The position numbers and the translations under genes were made by a program. From Micromonospora sp. MA102 (GTDB taxonomy: Bacteria; Actinomycetota; Actinomycetes; Mycobacteriales; Micromonosporaceae), in contig NZ_JAMWEG010000028.1 of assembly GCF_025460765.1 (NCBI RefSeq), positions 1-49,065 of the forward strand: a stretch of 49,065 nucleotides of DNA, written 5' to 3'. Position 1 is the stretch's first letter, and every line of letters begins with the position of its first letter. Of this stretch, positions 38,911 to 49,065 are shown piece after piece. A model generated the notes under the pieces. It saw only the letters and a program-made list of their open reading frames with translations. It did no database searches and was not told the origin of the DNA.

Positions 38911-39852
38911 TCAGTCTGCCTCGTGGCCACCCTCCGCGGCATCCCCCTCTTCGGCGTCCAGCGCCTCCAACGCGGCCTCCACCTCCCCGGTGCGCCGGCG
39001 GGCGGCGGTGAGCGAGCGTTCCGCGCCGCGGCGGGCCAGCTTGGCCCGGCTCAGCTCCTGCTCGGCCACCGCCCGGCGGCGTTCCAGCTCCGCCAGTTCG
39101 GTCTCGATCCGGTCCAGCGTCGCCACGCCGTCCCGTTCGGCGTCGGTGGCCCCGGTCAGCTCCGCCTCGGCCCGGTCCTGGTCGTCGCGAGCCTTGGCCA
39201 GCTCGCGTTCCACGGCCCGGCGGCGCTTCGCCCGCTCGGCCCGGGCCGCCCGCTCGGCGGCCCGCTGGTCGCGCGTCCGCCGGGTCTCGGTCCGCTCGGC
39301 CGCCCGGTCAGGTACGGCGGGCTCCTCCTCGCCGCCCCCGGTCACCAACCGGAGCTGTGGCCGGGGCACCTCACCGAACCCGGCGTAGTGGCTGGGCCGC
39401 AGCAGCCGGCCGGCGCGTACCTGCTCGGCCACCTCGGTGTCGGAGAGCGCCGCGTTCAGCGTCGCCTCGACCTCGCCGAGCGGCAGCTTCCCGGCCGGCG
39501 GGGCGTTCGGCTCGGCGGCGGCCAGCTTGCGTACCTCGGCGACGAGCGCGCCCACGACGGCCCGGCGCTGCGCGGAGAGTTCGCGGAGCTTGCCGCCGCG
39601 CAGGTCCCGCTGCGCCGAGCGGAGCGACTCGGCGAGCTGCGCCAGGTCGGCGACCAGCTCCGGGCGGCGGATGGCCAGCAGGTTGACCAGCCAGGCGGCG
39701 ACGGTGGGACGGCGCAGCTTGCCGATCTCCCGGGCGGCCTTCGGGTCGCCGGCGCGGCGTGCCTCGGCGACGGCCTCGTCCCGGGCCGCGACGAAGCGGT
39801 CCGGCGGCGTCGCGTAGAGCCGCTGGACCAGGTCGGGGGGTGGACCGGGCAT
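38911..39852 (-). CDS. Coiled-coil protein of unknown function
   Basis: A 313-residue, highly charged protein. The N-terminal 150 residues are helical with Arg/Ala/Leu bias (RRPTVAAWLVNLLAIRRPELVADLAQLAESLR). Residues 185-305 are a long predicted coiled coil (RAAERAARAERAKRRRAVE, later ELERRRAVAEQELSRAKLARRGAE), ending with a very acidic tail. No transmembrane segment. Such proteins are widespread in actinobacteria without assigned role. The start is ATG 39852; the neighbouring metallo-hydrolase gene ends 6 bp upstream, so the two are probably one transcription unit. Confidence 0.78.
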   Translation of the reverse strand: MPGPPPDLVQRLYATPPDRFVAARDEAVAEARRAGDPKAAREIGKLRRPTVAAWLVNLLAIRRPELVADLAQLAESLRSAQRDLRGGKLRELSAQRRAVVGALVAEVRKLAAAEPNAPPAGKLPLGEVEATLNAALSDTEVAEQVRAGRLLRPSHYAGFGEVPRPQLRLVTGGGEEEPAVPDRAAERTETRRTRDQRAAERAARAERAKRRRAVERELAKARDDQDRAEAELTGATDAERDGVATLDRIETELAELERRRAVAEQELSRAKLARRGAERSLTAARRRTGEVEAALEALDAEEGDAAEGGHEAD

Positions 39853-39858
39853 GCTCGC

Positions 39859-40488
39859 TCAGGCGTCGATCCGGGTGCCCGGTTCCAGCCGCTGGTACTC
39901 GGTCTTCGACAGCGCGGTGTACTGCCGGTTGAGCATGCCGAAGCCGTTGTCGTTGAGCAGCGCGTCGTGCAGCGCGAACGCCCGGCGCGGGGCTACGGCC
40001 CGGATGAAGTCGACCACCTCGGAGAACTTCGACCAGGGCGCGTGGATCGGGGCGAAGAGGGTGTCCACCTGGATGTCGTCGGGGACGACCAGCGAATCGC
40101 CCGGGTGGTAGACCACGTCGTTGAACACGTAGCCCAGGTTCTGGACGACCGGGATGTCCGGGTGGATGACGGCGTGCTGGCCGCCGTACGCGCGGACCGC
40201 CACCCCGGCCGGGGTGAACGACTCACCGGGCGTGATCACGGTCAGCGCCTCGGCCGCGTCGCCGAGCACCCCGGCGAGCGAGGCCGGGCCGTGGACCGGG
40301 ACGGGCCGCCGGTCCAGCGCCCGGGTCAGCGCCTCGACGTTCACGTGGTCCGGGTGCTCGTGGGTGATCAGCACCGCGTCCACCCCGTCCAGCGCTTCGG
40401 GCTCGCTGAAGACTCCGGGGTCCACGACCAGCACTCCCCCGTCGTGCTCCAGCCGTAGGCAGGAGTGGGCGTACTTGGTGACCTGCAT
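39859..40488 (-). CDS. Metallo-beta-lactamase-fold hydrolase (UlaG/YtnP-type)
   Basis: A 209-residue protein of the metallo-beta-lactamase superfamily. It begins KYAHSCLRLEHDGGVLVVDPG and has the zinc motif THEHPDHVN (HxHxDH), a later YGGQHAVIHP (His), and DVVYHPGDSL (Asp). This is the pattern of short UlaG-like hydrolases that act on lactones, phosphodiesters or similar; the substrate is unknown. ATG 40488 follows GAGGAG. It lies upstream of the coiled-coil gene on the same strand and is divergent from the DUF4349 lipoprotein gene (121 bp apart). Confidence 0.92.
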   Translation of the reverse strand: MQVTKYAHSCLRLEHDGGVLVVDPGVFSEPEALDGVDAVLITHEHPDHVNVEALTRALDRRPVPVHGPASLAGVLGDAAEALTVITPGESFTPAGVAVRAYGGQHAVIHPDIPVVQNLGYVFNDVVYHPGDSLVVPDDIQVDTLFAPIHAPWSKFSEVVDFIRAVAPRRAFALHDALLNDNGFGMLNRQYTALSKTEYQRLEPGTRIDA

Positions 40489-40609
40489 CGTGACTCCTCG
40501 ATTATCGAATCGTGACGTCCTCAGCGCAGTCTGCCGGAACCGGCGCGGTGTCGCGTCGCGTCCGACGTATCGGTCCCGCAGCGGGGCCGCGGAGGATCGG
40601 AGCGCGGAC

Positions 40610-41572
40610 ATGAGGATACGGGACAGCCGGCGCCGGGGCCGGGCGCTCGCGGCGGCCGGGCTGCTGCTGGTGCTGGGCGCGGGTGCGTGCAGCGCGGACG
40701 GCGGGACGAACGACACCGCGGGTTCGGCCGGGCAGCCGCAGGCCGCCACGGGCGGGGACGCGGCGGCCCGGGACCAGGCCGCACCCGAGAAGGCACAGCC
40801 CGGTGCGGGGGGCGCGGACCTGCGGGTCGACCAGCGGGCGATCATCTACACCGGAACGCTCCAGGTGCGGGTGGACGACGTGGAGCGGGCGGCCCGCGAG
40901 GCGAGCACGGCGGCGACGGCGGCCGGTGGCTTCGTCGGCGGCGACCAGCGCAACAGCGACGCGGCGGACGCCCGGGCCGAACTGACCCTGCGGGTGCCGG
41001 CGGACCGGTTCACGACCGTCCTGGAGGCGCTGGTCAAGCTCGGCGAGCAGGAGCGGCGCGAGGTGCGGACCGAGGACGTCACCGAGGAGACGGTGGACCT
41101 GGACGCCCGGATCGCCACCCAGCGCGCCCGGGTGGACAGCGCCCGGCGGCTGCTGGCGCGGGCCACCTCGATCAACGACCTCGTCACGCTGGAGAACGAG
41201 GTGGGCCGCCGGGAGGCGGACCTGGCCTCGCTGGAGGCGAAGAAGCGGCGGCTCGCCGACCTGACCGCGCTCTCCACCATCACGGTGACCTTCCTCGGCC
41301 CGGAGGCCGCGGCCACCGAGGACGAGGAGGACCTCGGCTTCCTGGCCGGGCTGCGGGGCGGCTGGTCGGCGTTCCTGGGCTCGCTGCGGGTGGCGCTCAC
41401 CGTGCTGGGCGCGGTGCTGCCGTTCGCGGTGGCGATCGGCGTGCCGGTGGCCCTCGTGCTGACCCTGGCCCGCCGGCGCGCTCGCCGTACGCCGCCGGGC
41501 GGCCCGGCGCTGCCGGACGGTCCGGTGCCTAGCGGGCCGCCGCCAGTGCCCGCAGCGCGGTCTGGACCATGA
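40610..41572 (+). CDS. DUF4349 lipoprotein
   Basis: A 320-residue surface lipoprotein. The signal peptide is Arg-rich and ends in the lipobox LGAGAC (Cys at about residue 24). A low-complexity Ala/Gly/Gln/Pro linker leads into the DUF4349 domain (about 70-235: RAIIYTGTLQVRVDDVERAA, LTLRVPADRFTTVLEAL, ARIATQRARVDSARRLLARA) including a helical coiled-coil segment, followed by one transmembrane helix at about 263-290 and a Pro-rich basic tail. The function of DUF4349 is unknown; a role in envelope sensing has been supposed. The 3' end overlaps that of the convergent M20 gene by 44 bp. Confidence 0.9.
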   Translation: MRIRDSRRRGRALAAAGLLLVLGAGACSADGGTNDTAGSAGQPQAATGGDAAARDQAAPEKAQPGAGGADLRVDQRAIIYTGTLQVRVDDVERAAREASTAATAAGGFVGGDQRNSDAADARAELTLRVPADRFTTVLEALVKLGEQERREVRTEDVTEETVDLDARIATQRARVDSARRLLARATSINDLVTLENEVGRREADLASLEAKKRRLADLTALSTITVTFLGPEAAATEDEEDLGFLAGLRGGWSAFLGSLRVALTVLGAVLPFAVAIGVPVALVLTLARRRARRTPPGGPALPDGPVPSGPPPVPAARSGP

Positions 41573-42788
41573 GGCGCACGCCGACCGGGATGGCGCGCTC
41601 GTCGACGTCGAACGACGCCCGGTGCAGGTCCACGTTGGGCCCGTTCCGGCCGACGCCGAGGCGGGCGAGCGCGCCGGGCACGTGCTCCAGGTACCAGGAG
41701 AAGTCCTCGCCGCCCATGCTCTGCGGGGTCTCGGCGATGCCCTCCGGCCCGAGCGCGGCCGCGGTCGCGGCGGTGAACACGCCGATGGCCCGGGCGTCAT
41801 TGGTGACCGGCGGCCGGCCGCGCAGGTACTCCAGGTCGACCGTGGCGCCGGTGGGGGCGAGGACGTCCCGCACCACCTGAGCCACGATCTTCGGGGCCTG
41901 GTCCCAGGTGTCCCGGTCCATCACCCGCAGGGTGCCGGCGGCGCAGGCCTCGGAGGGGATGACGTTGTAGCGGGTGCCGGCCGAGGCGTGGCCGAACACC
42001 AGCAGCAGCCCGCTGTTGGCCGGCACCCGGCGGCTGACCAGGGTCGGCACCTCGGTGACCAGCCGGCCGAGCGCGTCGACCAGGTCGACGGTCAGGTGCG
42101 GGCGGGCGGTGTGTCCGCCCGGGCCGGTGAGCCGGACGGTGACGTTGTCGGCGGCGGCGGTGATCGGACCGACCCGCAGGCCGACCTTGCCGACCGGCAG
42201 GTTCGGGTCGCAGTGCACGGCGAAGATCTGCACCACGTCGTCCAGGCCGCCGGCCTCGATGACCTCCAGCGAGCCGCAGGGCAGGATCTCCTCGGCCGGC
42301 TGGAAGATGAGCCGCACCCGGCCGTCGAGCTGACCGAGGTCGGCGAGCTGGGCCAGCAGCATGCCCACGCCGAGCATCACGGTGGTGTGCACGTCGTGGC
42401 CGCAGGCGTGGCAGACGCCGTCCACGGTGGACCGGTACGGCACGTCCTTCGGGTCGCTCAGCGGCAGCGCGTCGATGTCGGCGCGGAGCGCGATCACCGG
42501 GCCGTCGGGCCGCCCGTCGATGTCGCAGATGACGCCGTTGCCCTTCGGCAGCAGGCGCGGCTTCAGCCCGGCGAGGGAGAGCTCCCGGTGCACGAGGGCG
42601 GCCGTCTCGAACTCCTCGCCCGACAGCTCAGGGTGGGAGTGGATGTGACGTCGGGTGGCGATGAGGCCCGGTACGCGCAGCGCGAGCAGATGGTCGAGCT
42701 CCAGGGGCAGGGGCTGGGACCCGGTCGGCGCCTCCGGCCAGGACGACGCCAGCGGGCTGCCCGAGGGCAGCGTCAACGCACTCGTCAC
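41529..42788 (-). CDS. M20-family amidohydrolase
   Basis: A 419-residue metallo-amidohydrolase of the M20D type (AmiA/AmiB, hippurate hydrolase-like). The metal-ligand motifs are HIHSHPELSGEE at about 53-64, CHACGHDVHTT at about 123-133, FQPAEEILPCG at about 161-171, and MGGEDFSWYL near the C-terminus. Substrates are usually N-acyl or aminoacyl compounds. Start at GTG 42788 is preferred because the codon bias starts there; an alternative ATG at 42974 with AGGAGG upstream would add 62 residues of non-coding-like composition. In M. tuberculosis two such genes (amiA1, amiB1) lie between lpdA and pmmB. Confidence 0.9.
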   Translation of the reverse strand: MTSALTLPSGSPLASSWPEAPTGSQPLPLELDHLLALRVPGLIATRRHIHSHPELSGEEFETAALVHRELSLAGLKPRLLPKGNGVICDIDGRPDGPVIALRADIDALPLSDPKDVPYRSTVDGVCHACGHDVHTTVMLGVGMLLAQLADLGQLDGRVRLIFQPAEEILPCGSLEVIEAGGLDDVVQIFAVHCDPNLPVGKVGLRVGPITAAADNVTVRLTGPGGHTARPHLTVDLVDALGRLVTEVPTLVSRRVPANSGLLLVFGHASAGTRYNVIPSEACAAGTLRVMDRDTWDQAPKIVAQVVRDVLAPTGATVDLEYLRGRPPVTNDARAIGVFTAATAAALGPEGIAETPQSMGGEDFSWYLEHVPGALARLGVGRNGPNVDLHRASFDVDERAIPVGVRLMVQTALRALAAAR

Positions 42789-43368
42789 GTCGAATTCTCG
42801 ATCACTAGAGATGGAAGGATCATCGGGGAGAACAGCAGACAGCCTAGACCTCCGGCGGTGACGCTGCGCAACGTCTTTCGCGTAGCGGTCGGACCGCGCA
42901 GCGTCACGAATGCCCTGGTGGGAGGGCCCGAATATCTGCGGGACAGCAGGTAGATCGCGGTCGAACGCCGTCATCTGCCCCACACCTCCTACAACGCGTA
43001 ACCGCTTCAACGGTCACCAAAACACTGGTCGTCGTTCCGAATTGTCGCATTAGTCGCGACAATTAACTGCCGCTCGGACAATTGCGCGACAACGGTCGGC
43101 TGTGGGACGACTCCTCACGGTGACATGTCGCCCCCGCGTGCGACCGCACAGGCTGTCCGTCCCGTTCACCCGGCCGGGTTACCCGCAATCCCGGTCCGCA
43201 CACGCGGGCCGGGACTGGCCACGCTGCCCGACGGCTCCGGGAGCGGCGCCCGGGCGGCGTCGCCCGGGGAGGATCCGCACCGAGCCGTCACCGCCCCGCC
43301 GCATGCGGGGAGACCACCGACTCTACGCCGCCGCACCAGTGTCCGCCCAGCTCAGGGCGGTCGGGAAC
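42789..43368. other. Long leader/intergenic region with hairpin and palindrome
   Basis: About 580 bp with no convincing gene. A 12-bp perfect stem GTGACGCTGCGC (42858-42869) pairs with GCGCAGCGTCAC (42896-42907). A strong AGGAGG (42990-42985, minus strand) stands 10 nt before an ATG at 42974 whose frame runs into the M20 gene. A perfect 9-bp inverted repeat AATTGTCGC/GCGACAATT (43040-43048, 43056-43064; 7-nt spacer) with related GACAATTGCGCGACAA next to it is a candidate operator. The rest, up to the mutase terminator, shows nothing recognisable. Confidence 0.55.
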
Positions 43369-43422
43369 ACGACGGCGGCCCGCGCCGGACACCGCGTCGG
43401 GTGCCGGCCGGGCCGCCGTCGT
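43369..43422 (-). terminator. Terminator of the acyl-CoA mutase gene
   Basis: ACGACGGCGGCCC (43369-43381) pairs perfectly over 13 bp with GGGCCGCCGTCGT (43410-43422). The loop can form a further stem. It begins 5 bp after the mutase stop codon. Confidence 0.85.
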
Positions 43423-43427
43423 CGCCG

Positions 43428-45011
<1,584 letters not shown>

Positions 45012-45215
45012 TACCGGATGGTAGGACGCGGTCGCCGTTCGTTGGGTGAGGGATACCGCACACCGCGGCGGCGCGCGGCGACCGGAGGTGAGTAGCTGGC
45101 CACATACCGTCGAGTAGGTAAACGTCCGCCGCGTCGGGTTTCGCATCGGGCGTCGGAACCAGCAAGATAGTGGGGTTGTGTCCCAGCCCCCTCGATATCC
45201 CCCGGTGGCTTTTCT

Positions 45216-47252
<2,037 letters not shown>

Positions 47253-47301
47253 GTCGAGGCCGACGGCCGGTGGTGATCCGCCGCCATGCTTTCATGAGGC
47301 A

Positions 47302-48966
47302 ATGGCGGCGGACACCACTGACCTTGACGACCTTCGCGCCCGGGCCGAGCGCTGGCTCGACGACGACCCCGACCCGGCCGATCGGGACGAGCTGCGCGCC
47401 GTCCTCGACGGGCTGCCCGGCAGCGCGCCCGAGCTGGCCGACCGGTTCGCCGGCCCGCTGACCTTCGGCACCGCCGGGCTGCGCGGCCCGCTGCGGGCCG
47501 GCCCGAACGGGATGAACCTCGCGGTGGTCACCCAGGCCGCCGCCGGGCTGATCGGCTGGCTCGCCGCCCAGGGCGGCGAGGGTCCGCTGGTGATCGGGTA
47601 CGACGCCCGGCGCGGTTCGCTGGCCTTCGCCGAGCGCACCGCGCAGGTGGCCACCGGCGCGGGTCGCCCCGCGCTGCTGCTGCCACGACCGCTGCCCACC
47701 CCGGTGCTGGCCTTCGCGGTGCGGCACCTCGGCGCGGTGGCCGGCGTGATGGTCACGGCCAGCCACAACCCGCCCCAGGACAACGGCTACAAGGTCTACC
47801 TGGGCGCGCAGCTCGGCGGGGAGCTGGGCGCCGGCGCGCAGATCGTGCCGCCGGCCGACGCGGGCATCGAGGCGGCCATCCGGGCGGTCGGCCCCCTGGC
47901 CGGGGTGCCGCTCGGCCCGGCCGGCCAGGTGCTCGGCGACGACCTGGTCGCCGCGTACGTGGAGCGGGCCGCCGCGGTGGTCGATCCGGCCGGCCCGCGG
48001 GACCTCAAGGTGGCGTACACGCCGCTGCACGGGGTGGGCGCCGCCGTGCTGACCGCCGCCTTCGCGCGCGCCGGTTTCGCGACGCCCGGCGTGGTGCCCG
48101 AGCAGGCCGAGCCCGATCCGGCCTTCCCGACGGTCAACTTCCCGAACCCGGAGGAGCCGGGCGCGGTGGACAAGCTGGTCGCGCTGGCCGGCAGCACCGG
48201 CGCGGACATCGCCATCGCCAACGACCCGGACGCGGACCGGTGCGCGGTGGCCGTGCCGGCGGACGGGTCGTGGCGGATGCTGCGCGGCGACGAGGTGGGC
48301 GCGCTGCTCGCCGACCACCTGATGCGGCGCGGCGTGACCGGCCTGTACGCCACCACGATCGTCTCCTCGTCCCTGCTCCGGGCCATGGCCGCGGCGCGGG
48401 GCCTGCCCTACGACGAGACGCTGACCGGGTTCAAGTGGATCGTCCGGGCCGGGGGCGGCCGGGAACCGCTGGTCTTCGGTTACGAGGAGGCGCTCGGCTA
48501 CTGCGTCGCGCCGGAGCACGTCCGGGACAAGGACGGCATCACCGCCGCGCTGACCGTCGCCGAGCTGGCCGCCTTCCTGAAGTCCGAGGGCCGGACGCTG
48601 ACCGACCGGCTGGACGAGCTGGCCGCCGAGTTCGGCGTGCACCACACCGACCAGCTCTCGGCCCGGGTGGACGACCTGCGGCTGATCGCCGGAATGATGA
48701 CCCGCCTCCGGGCGGCCACGCCGAATTCGCTGCTCGGGCACCCGGTCACCGAGGCGCTCGACCTGCTCCCCGAGGCGGACGTGGTGATCCTGCGCACCGA
48801 TGCCGCCCGGGTGGTGATCCGCCCCTCCGGCACCGAGCCGAAGCTCAAGGCGTACCTGGAGGTGGTGGAGCCGGTGACGGGCGGCGACGTCCCCGCGGCC
48901 CGCCGCCGCGCCCACGCCGCAGTGACGGAACTGCGCGGGGAGATCGCCAAAGCCCTCGGCCTCTGA
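47302..48966 (+). CDS. pmmB: Phosphomannomutase/phosphoglucomutase family enzyme
   Basis: A 554-residue alpha-D-phosphohexomutase. The phosphoserine loop TASHNPPQDNGYKVY, the metal-binding NDPDADRCAV (DPDAD), the sugar-binding GYEEALGYC and the C-terminal phosphate-binding RPSGTEPKLKAY occur in family order. It interconverts hexose 1- and 6-phosphates, feeding cell-wall and glycolipid precursors. Length and N-terminal extension match the actinobacterial PmmB group (Rv3308) more than the shorter ManB. The ATG at 47302 follows ATGAGGCA with little ribosome-binding site. The gene for purine nucleoside phosphorylase that usually sits upstream (deoD) is absent; the kinase gene takes its place. A palindromic repeat follows. 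Confidence 0.94.
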   Translation: MAADTTDLDDLRARAERWLDDDPDPADRDELRAVLDGLPGSAPELADRFAGPLTFGTAGLRGPLRAGPNGMNLAVVTQAAAGLIGWLAAQGGEGPLVIGYDARRGSLAFAERTAQVATGAGRPALLLPRPLPTPVLAFAVRHLGAVAGVMVTASHNPPQDNGYKVYLGAQLGGELGAGAQIVPPADAGIEAAIRAVGPLAGVPLGPAGQVLGDDLVAAYVERAAAVVDPAGPRDLKVAYTPLHGVGAAVLTAAFARAGFATPGVVPEQAEPDPAFPTVNFPNPEEPGAVDKLVALAGSTGADIAIANDPDADRCAVAVPADGSWRMLRGDEVGALLADHLMRRGVTGLYATTIVSSSLLRAMAAARGLPYDETLTGFKWIVRAGGGREPLVFGYEEALGYCVAPEHVRDKDGITAALTVAELAAFLKSEGRTLTDRLDELAAEFGVHHTDQLSARVDDLRLIAGMMTRLRAATPNSLLGHPVTEALDLLPEADVVILRTDAARVVIRPSGTEPKLKAYLEVVEPVTGGDVPAARRRAHAAVTELRGEIAKALGL

Positions 48967-48983
48967 ACCCGCGCCCGTCCCCG

Positions 48984-49046
48984 CGTTGATCATGAAGTTA
49001 GCGGCAGAGAAAGCGGTTTCCGCCGCCGCTAACTTCATGATCGCCG
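48984..49046. repeat. Palindromic repeat, copy 2
   Basis: Two 22-nt arms (48984-49005 and 49025-49046) pair at 20 of 22 positions around a 19-nt loop, with core TGATCATGAAGTTAGCGGC. It is closely related to the element at 76-138 but has a different loop. It lies 17 bp after the pmmB stop. Confidence 0.82.
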
Positions 49047-49065
49047 GGGCAGGGCGGGGCGGGGG

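Overview
The window is chromosomal DNA from a very high G+C actinomycete, most likely Micromonosporaceae (Micromonospora or a close relative). Pointers are the strong G/C third-position bias, many genes whose start codon follows a TANNNT -10 box by only 6-7 nt (apparently leaderless mRNAs), GTG starts, actinobacterial families (acyl-CoA carboxylase epsilon subunit, GuaB1, mycosin, DUF4349, DrrAB-type exporter), and abundant palindromic repeats. No rRNA, tRNA, CRISPR array or prophage was seen.

Layout. 133-2883: a membrane protein and GTP-dependent PEP carboxykinase. 3376-7968: two GtrA-like proteins, a PH-domain membrane protein and biotin protein ligase, then divergently the propionyl-CoA carboxylase beta subunit. 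8021-14648: an inserted block with an ECF sigma factor and putative partner, a ketopantoate-reductase-like protein, an M50-like protease, a secreted GH25 lysozyme and a Ser/Thr kinase. 14741-14953: carboxylase epsilon subunit. 15054-18000: a three-gene ESX/mycosin-like cassette. 18011-26574: Maf, an O-methyltransferase, an MFS transporter, a PadR-controlled DrrAB-like exporter, the biotinylated carboxylase alpha subunit and GuaB1. 26611-31656: a TetR regulator and a MarR-heterodimeric ABC exporter operon. 31703-33083: an editing-domain-less threonyl-tRNA synthetase behind what looks like a threonine attenuator. 33435-36428: DedA-like, small unknown, DUF998 and LpdA-like proteins. 36594-42788: gamma-glutamylcyclotransferase-like, tandem GNAT, a helical protein, a coiled-coil protein, a metallo-beta-lactamase-fold hydrolase, a DUF4349 lipoprotein and an M20 amidohydrolase. 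43428-48966: acyl-CoA mutase large subunit, a second Ser/Thr kinase and phosphomannomutase/phosphoglucomutase.

How it fits together. The backbone GtrA / PH protein / birA / accD / accE / maf / accA ... lpdA ... amidohydrolase ... pmmB follows, from memory, the same order as Mycobacterium tuberculosis Rv3277-Rv3308. Accessory blocks sit between normally adjacent genes. BirA, AccD, AccE and AccA make a biotin-dependent acyl-CoA carboxylase. With the acyl-CoA mutase large subunit and PEP carboxykinase they outline propionyl-CoA, succinyl-CoA and PEP interconversion.

Most interesting signals: (1) a leader peptide with three consecutive Thr codons, a pause hairpin and a terminator hairpin ahead of a short ThrRS; (2) a hairpin sequestering the ribosome-binding site of the GH25 lysozyme; (3) a palindromic repeat inserted in frame in the central loop of an MFS transporter; (4) related palindromes at both ends of the window; (5) an orphan mycosin/PPE-like cassette with a compositionally foreign core; (6) a shared candidate PadR operator.
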